Source of the DNA: an uncultured Collinsella sp.
GTDB lineage: Bacteria; Actinomycetota; Coriobacteriia; Coriobacteriales; Coriobacteriaceae
Reading direction: 5' to 3'
Assembly (NCBI GenBank): GCA_902491135.1
Contig: CABUGR010000024.1
Location: 1-9,976, forward strand
Length of the DNA: 9,976 nt
The position numbers were made by a program, and so were the translations under genes. The number at the start of each line of letters is the position of its first letter. Position 1 is the stretch's first letter. Below are positions 6,568 to 9,976 of the stretch, piece after piece. The notes beneath the pieces were generated by a model. The model saw nothing but the letters and a program-made list of their open reading frames with translations. It had not been told where the DNA came from and did not search any database.

Positions 6568-7830
6568 GTGCAAAATACCAAGCAAAAGTCGGGCACCAAG
6601 CAAAAGTTGACCATCGCGGCCATCTTTGGCGCTATGGGCCCCGGTCTGCTGGCGGCGCTTTCGGGCAATGACGCCGGCGGCATTGCAACGTATTCCAGCG
6701 CGGGCGCCAGCTATGGCCACAAGATGCTCTGGATGCTTCCCGTCATGACTGTGCTGCTCATCGTGACGCAGGAGACCGCGGCGCGCTGCGGCTGCGTCAC
6801 GGGCAAGGGCCTGGCATCGCTCATTCGCGAGCGCTTTGGCGTGCGCAAGAGCGTACTTGCTATGGCGGCGCTGTTGATCGCCAACACGGCTGTGACCATT
6901 TCGGAGTTTGCGGGCATCGCCAGCGGCCTTGCTCTCTTTGGCGTGCCGGCGAGCATCTCGGTGCCGTTGGTGGCGCTGCTGGTGTGGATGCTTACCATGT
7001 CGGGTAGTTTCCAGCGCATCGAGAAGATTCTGCTGCTGGTGAGCTGCGTGTTCGTGACTTATATTGTCGCCGCGTTTATGGCTGGCCCCAACTGGGGTGA
7101 GGTCGCGGTCGACTTGGTCGTGCCTAACATTCAAAATGACCCCAGCTACGTGTCGCTCGTGGTCGCAACGATCGGTACCACCATCGCGCCGTGGATGATC
7201 TTCTTGGCGCAGAACAACGTGGTCGATAAGAACGCGGGCGAGGACGATATCGTGCTGCAGCGCATTGATACCGTGAGCGGCTCGCTTGCCGCCGATGTCA
7301 TTGCCGGCTTTATTATCATCACGACCGGTACGGTGTTGTTCCCGGCGGGTATTCAGATAAGCGATGCCGCCGATGCTGCCCGCGCGTTGGAGCCTATTGC
7401 GGGTCAGTGGTCCACGGTACTGTTTGCCTCGGGCCTGGTCGCGGCGAGCTTCTTGGCCGCCTGCGTGCTGCCGGGCGTTACGTCGAGCGCTATCTGTGAG
7501 GCATTTGGCTGGGAGCGCGGTGCCGACCGCAGCTGGGACGAGGCCCCGGTCTATCGCGGCATCATTACGGCCATCATCGGTATCTCTGCCGTGCTGGTGC
7601 TTATGCCCGGCGTCGATCTGTTCCAGATTATGATGACCTCACAGGTCATCAATGGCGTGCTACTGCCCGTGGTTCTGGTGTTCCAGGTGGTTATCGCAGC
7701 CGACCGTCACATTATGGGTGCCAACCGCAACGGTCGCGTGTGGAACATGCTCACTTGGGCGACTATCGCCGTTATTACGGTGCTCACGGTCGTCATGTTT
7801 GTCCTGCAAGCGATGGGCTACAGCGCTTAA
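6568..7830 (+). CDS. NRAMP-related magnesium transporter (NRMT-like)
   Basis: A 420-residue membrane protein of the NRAMP/SLC11 fold, importing a divalent cation. The frame is open from an ATG at 6505 inside the upstream gene, but GTG at 6568 has AGGTGG (6558-6563) four bases before it and places the first helix correctly. The first helix region reads MGPGLLAALSGNDAGGIATY, with N34-D-A-G-G38 where Mn/Fe NRAMPs have DPGN. The sixth-helix region reads ATIGTTIAPWMIFLAQNNVV, with A207-P-W209 where NRAMPs have M-P-H. Loss of the metal-binding Asn and Met is the hallmark of the NRMT clade, studied in Clostridium acetobutylicum and Eggerthella lenta, which carries Mg2+ as well as Mn2+. About 11 hydrophobic segments fit the family. 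The eight-base gap from the MgtE-like gene implies one transcript ending at the strong terminator downstream. Family call is firm, and Mg2+ as substrate is inferred from these residues and context. Confidence 0.9.
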   Translation: MQNTKQKSGTKQKLTIAAIFGAMGPGLLAALSGNDAGGIATYSSAGASYGHKMLWMLPVMTVLLIVTQETAARCGCVTGKGLASLIRERFGVRKSVLAMAALLIANTAVTISEFAGIASGLALFGVPASISVPLVALLVWMLTMSGSFQRIEKILLLVSCVFVTYIVAAFMAGPNWGEVAVDLVVPNIQNDPSYVSLVVATIGTTIAPWMIFLAQNNVVDKNAGEDDIVLQRIDTVSGSLAADVIAGFIIITTGTVLFPAGIQISDAADAARALEPIAGQWSTVLFASGLVAASFLAACVLPGVTSSAICEAFGWERGADRSWDEAPVYRGIITAIIGISAVLVLMPGVDLFQIMMTSQVINGVLLPVVLVFQVVIAADRHIMGANRNGRVWNMLTWATIAVITVLTVVMFVLQAMGYSA

Positions 7831-7848
7831 CGCCCACTTTTGCTTCCG

Positions 7849-7883
7849 AACAGGCCGCAGCGATGGGCTGCGGCCTGTTTTTT
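7849..7883 (+). terminator. Intrinsic terminator of the mgtE-like/NRMT operon
   Basis: AACAGGCCGCAG (7849-7860) pairs perfectly over 12 bp with CTGCGGCCTGTT (7868-7879) around a 7-base loop. It runs into six Ts (7878-7883), 18 bases after the NRMT stop. Confidence 0.95.
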
Positions 7884-7913
7884 GTCTGCTATAGGGTGTT
7901 AGTTATATAGCAA

Positions 7914-8141
7914 TGGACAAAAAATGCCAAATATGAGTACTGTTGCTAAGTGAATAGCATTTACATCCTAAAAGATAATGAACATAGCCTTTAGTATGTT
8001 CATTAAAATTGGCTCCAATACGCCTTAAACCAGTCAGGTTGGCTGCTTTAGGGGGTTGTAGGGGTCGCTCGGACGTCATTTTGGGTGGTTTTGCCTGCTA
8101 CTAAAATGGTAACAGTACTCATATTTGCCCTTTTTTGCCCA
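7914..8141. repeat. 228-bp segment bounded by 33-bp inverted repeats, possible MITE-like element
   Basis: The left arm 7914-7946 and right arm 8109-8141 are reverse complements at 29 of 33 positions. Their core is a perfect 17-bp match (CAAATATGAGTACTGTT at 7928-7944, complement at 8111-8127). Both arms carry an A6 run (7919-7924; complement of T6 8131-8136). Similarity continues weakly inward (TAGCA at 7955-7959 and its complement in the right arm). There is no transposase and no clear target duplication. The size, AT-richness, terminal repeats and intergenic position suit a non-autonomous mobile repeat or a dispersed repeat of the genus. A 24-codon minus-strand frame (8048-8122) starts in the right arm but has no good ribosome-binding site. 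Confidence 0.5.
7976..8005. repeat. Perfect 11-bp palindrome with 8-base spacer
   Basis: TAATGAACATA (7976-7986) and TATGTTCATTA (7995-8005) are exact reverse complements around GCCTTTAG, inside the inverted-repeat segment. It could be part of the folded element or a dimeric regulator's operator. On the plus strand no U-tract follows. Confidence 0.55.
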
Positions 8142-8286
8142 CAGACCTTTGAGGGTGCGGCGAAAAGGGCTTGTTTTGATTGTTTGGGGCAGGCACGAGG
8201 CGCGGAAACGATGTCTGGAGCGACGGAGCGGCCTGGAATTCATCCGTAGAGGTCTTCATTGGCTGCGCCAGGAGTGTCCCTAACTG

Positions 8287-8324
8287 CCGGAGGGGGTGTC
8301 TGCCGTGGCAGACACCCCCTCCGG
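8287..8324 (-). terminator. 18-bp perfect hairpin downstream of the acyltransferase gene
   Basis: The arms 8287-8304 and 8307-8324 are exact reverse complements over 18 bases with only two bases between them, so a four-base loop is likely. It lies 23 bases past the minus-strand stop at 8348. Neither side has a U-tract, so it is a terminator by position and stability rather than by full motif. It may instead protect the 3' end from nucleases or act from both sides. Confidence 0.6.
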
Positions 8325-8347
8325 ATGTGGGAAGTTTGCGCTGCAGG

Positions 8348-9976
8348 TTACTTGTCGGTGCCCAGCTTGTGCGGCTTGAGAGCGAGCGCATTGACGAGTG
8401 CGTCGGTGGCAGACTTGACGGCTGCCGGCTGCGGATCGTTGACGTGATCCTCGGGGTGTACGGGCAGGTCCTTCTTGACGGCATCGTGGATCAAGTTGAG
8501 GTACTCAGTCACGCCAGTGGTCGATAGGTGCGTGCCATCGCCATCGAACAGGTCGTTGCGGTTGGCACTGTATCCGTACCAGTCGATAACGCGCACGTTC
8601 TTGTAGCGCGTAGCGGCGTTGGCGATGGCCTGGTTGGTAGAGCCAACCCACGGCTGCGGGCTGCGCGTGTTCACAAACACCACCATACGCTTATCTCCCG
8701 CATCGGCCATGATGGCGTCGATCTGGTCGTCGGTTACCAAGCCGTTGGTGCCCAGGGCAAAGACCACGATCTTGCCGGCAAGGTTCTGCTGGATATAGCC
8801 TTCAAATGTCGCGCGCCCCGCATCAAACTGGCGGCCCTTTTCGGCATCGATATGGCTGTGCGGGAACACGCCGTCAAAGGTGTCTACGGCACGCAGCGAC
8901 ACGGAGTCGCCGATCATAAGCAGATCGTAGGAGCCATCGGGGAAGCCGTCGTTGTCCTTGTCGGTGTCGTCGGCCGCCTGCTGGTCGGTGGGCGCGGTGT
9001 TCTTGGCTTCCTTGTTCAGAACTTCGGCGCCCTCGCCGCTCAGCGCAGACGTCTCGGGCACAAAGATCAGGCCGCCCAGTGCAACGACCAACACGACAGC
9101 GCAGGCTGCGCAGACAGGGACGTGCGCGCGTACCCAGTTAGCGGGCGTGGTGGTGCCGTCACGGAACTCGGACACGGTGCGCTCAAAGGCGCCCTTCCTA
9201 AACGGAGTCTCGATAAAGCGATAGCAGCACTCTGCCACGGTGACCACCACAAGTACCTGCAAGATATACTGCCACCACGGTGTATCGTTGATGTTGGCGA
9301 CCGGGTTCATGAGCAACAGCAGCGGATAGTGCCACAGGTAGATGCTGTACGAGCGCTTGCCAACCCACACGAGCGGCTCGGCGGACAGCGCGCGGGCAAC
9401 CATTCCCTGGGGCTGCACGCAGGCCGCGATGACCATGAGCGTGAGGATCGAGCACAGCAGCGTGCCTCCGCGATACTGGAAGGCGGTGTAGCCGTTGGTG
9501 AGCGCGACCATGGCGGCAAGGCCAACCAGACCCACGACGCCCAACACATCGATGGATGCGGGCGAGGACCAAAAACGCACGAGGGCGCTCGGCTGTGCCG
9601 GGGCGGTCTCGGCTGCTTCGTCGGCCTTCTCGCCAGGCTTGCCCTCGGCGTTCTTGCCGTGCTTGGCGGCGCCAGCTAGGCGATTGAGCCCCAAACGACG
9701 AGCGAGACGCACCGGCGCCAGGTCGCGATCGGGGATAAAGGCCATCCAGGCACCCAGCAGCAGCGAGAACACACGGGTGTCGGTGCCGTAGTACACGCGG
9801 CTGGGGTCGGCGGCAGGGTTATAGAGCACCATCATGGCGATGGCGGAGACAGCAGCCAAGCCCAGAACCACGCGGCGCGTGTTGGGCTTGCTCACATGCA
9901 TGGATACCATGGCAAACAGCAGCGGCGGCCAAATCAGATAGAACTGTTCCTCGATGGCGAGCGACCAAAAGTGCGT
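8348..9976 (-). CDS. OatA-type acyltransferase-3/SGNH O-acetyltransferase, N-terminus beyond the window
   Basis: The frame enters from the right edge with THFWSLAIEEQFYLIWPPLL, the hallmark of the acyltransferase-3 membrane family, so the Met at 9910 is internal and about 542 C-terminal residues are visible. More membrane helices follow, with a charged Lys/Glu/Ala-rich loop at visible residues about 101-130 and the family motif WVGKRSYSIYLWHYPLLLL near 204-222. A last helix near 285-306 leads to an extracytoplasmic SGNH domain: GDS with Ser358 (codon at 8903-8905), LGTNG (408-412) and D480-G-T-H483-L-S as the Asp/His pair. This matches OatA-like enzymes, in which the membrane part passes acetyl groups outward and the SGNH part O-acetylates peptidoglycan or another surface glycan. 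All catalytic residues are present. The linker before the SGNH domain holds a D-x-D-x-D-x-D-G-x-x-D stretch. The glycan substrate cannot be read from the sequence. Confidence 0.92.
   Translation of the reverse strand, partial: THFWSLAIEEQFYLIWPPLLFAMVSMHVSKPNTRRVVLGLAAVSAIAMMVLYNPAADPSRVYYGTDTRVFSLLLGAWMAFIPDRDLAPVRLARRLGLNRLAGAAKHGKNAEGKPGEKADEAAETAPAQPSALVRFWSSPASIDVLGVVGLVGLAAMVALTNGYTAFQYRGGTLLCSILTLMVIAACVQPQGMVARALSAEPLVWVGKRSYSIYLWHYPLLLLMNPVANINDTPWWQYILQVLVVVTVAECCYRFIETPFRKGAFERTVSEFRDGTTTPANWVRAHVPVCAACAVVLVVALGGLIFVPETSALSGEGAEVLNKEAKNTAPTDQQAADDTDKDNDGFPDGSYDLLMIGDSVSLRAVDTFDGVFPHSHIDAEKGRQFDAGRATFEGYIQQNLAGKIVVFALGTNGLVTDDQIDAIMADAGDKRMVVFVNTRSPQPWVGSTNQAIANAATRYKNVRVIDWYGYSANRNDLFDGDGTHLSTTGVTEYLNLIHDAVKKDLPVHPEDHVNDPQPAAVKSATDALVNALALKPHKLGTDK

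Larger units (their letters stand above)
7884..8347. other. AT-richer intergenic region between convergent genes
   Basis: This 464-base gap separates the plus-strand operon from the minus-strand acyltransferase gene. Its left two thirds are clearly more AT-rich than the rest of the window. It holds the inverted-repeat segment 7914-8141, the inner palindrome 7976-8005 and the 18-bp stem 8287-8324. No gene of convincing length or ribosome-binding site is seen. Bases 8142-8286 show nothing recognisable. Confidence 0.7.

Noticed and set aside
8051..8095. Possible G-quadruplex (runs of G5, G4 and G3)
   Set aside because: Only three good G-runs exist and the last loop is too long, so a stable quadruplex is unlikely.
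8048..8122. 24-codon minus-strand frame (MSTVTILVAG...) starting in the right repeat arm
   Set aside because: No convincing ribosome-binding site and no family. It starts within a repeat, so it is more likely incidental.
8528..9679. 383-codon plus-strand open frame opposite the acyltransferase
   Set aside because: It is antisense to an intact OatA-type gene with all hallmark motifs, and the translated product shows no known domain.

Overview
The window is GC-rich and densely coded, and it looks like the chromosome of a Coriobacteriia gut actinobacterium, most likely Collinsella or a close relative. This assignment is an inference from base composition, codon use, protein character and an NRAMP-type transporter of the kind characterised from the coriobacterium Eggerthella lenta. 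No rRNA, tRNA, CRISPR array, phage gene or transposase gene was seen.

Bases 1-1626 hold a plus-strand pair. The first is the 3' part of a CNNM/CorC (hemolysin C family) gene. The second encodes a protein whose N-terminal half resembles the N-terminal domain of cyanophycin synthetase but which has no ligase domains. A promoter-like TATAAT then precedes a translationally coupled pair (1763-2907): a YtxH-type membrane-anchored protein and a protein with two PRC-barrel-like halves. A strong hairpin with a modest U-tract separates this pair from a membrane-anchored NodB-fold polysaccharide deacetylase homologue (2980-4386). That protein has lost the metal-binding and catalytic histidines of its family.

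Bases 4387-4714 are a non-coding leader with an extended -10 motif, a possible 10-codon Pro/Arg-rich leader peptide and two long GC-rich hairpins. It precedes a two-gene operon (4715-7830). The first gene encodes a PRC-barrel + MgtE_N + CBS + 5-TM protein whose pore region lacks the MgtE signature. The second encodes an NRAMP-related magnesium transporter (NRMT-like: NDAGG in place of DPGN, APW in place of MPH). A textbook terminator ends the operon at 7883. The simplest reading is a Mg2+ uptake module in which the MgtE-like protein senses or assists and the NRMT transports. With the CorC gene at the left edge, three of the seven genes belong to families tied to Mg2+ homeostasis.

Bases 7884-8347 are an AT-richer gap. 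It contains a 228-bp segment bounded by 33-bp imperfect inverted repeats (29 of 33 matching, 17-bp perfect core), which looks like a small non-autonomous repeat element, with a second palindrome inside it. A perfect 18-bp stem lies just downstream of the minus-strand gene. That gene (8348-9976, running off the right edge) is an OatA-type acyltransferase-3/SGNH protein for O-acetylation of a cell-wall or surface glycan.

The parts most worth a second look are the MgtE-like/NRMT operon with its leader, the stand-alone cyanophycin-synthetase-like domain, the histidine-less NodB protein and the inverted-repeat element.
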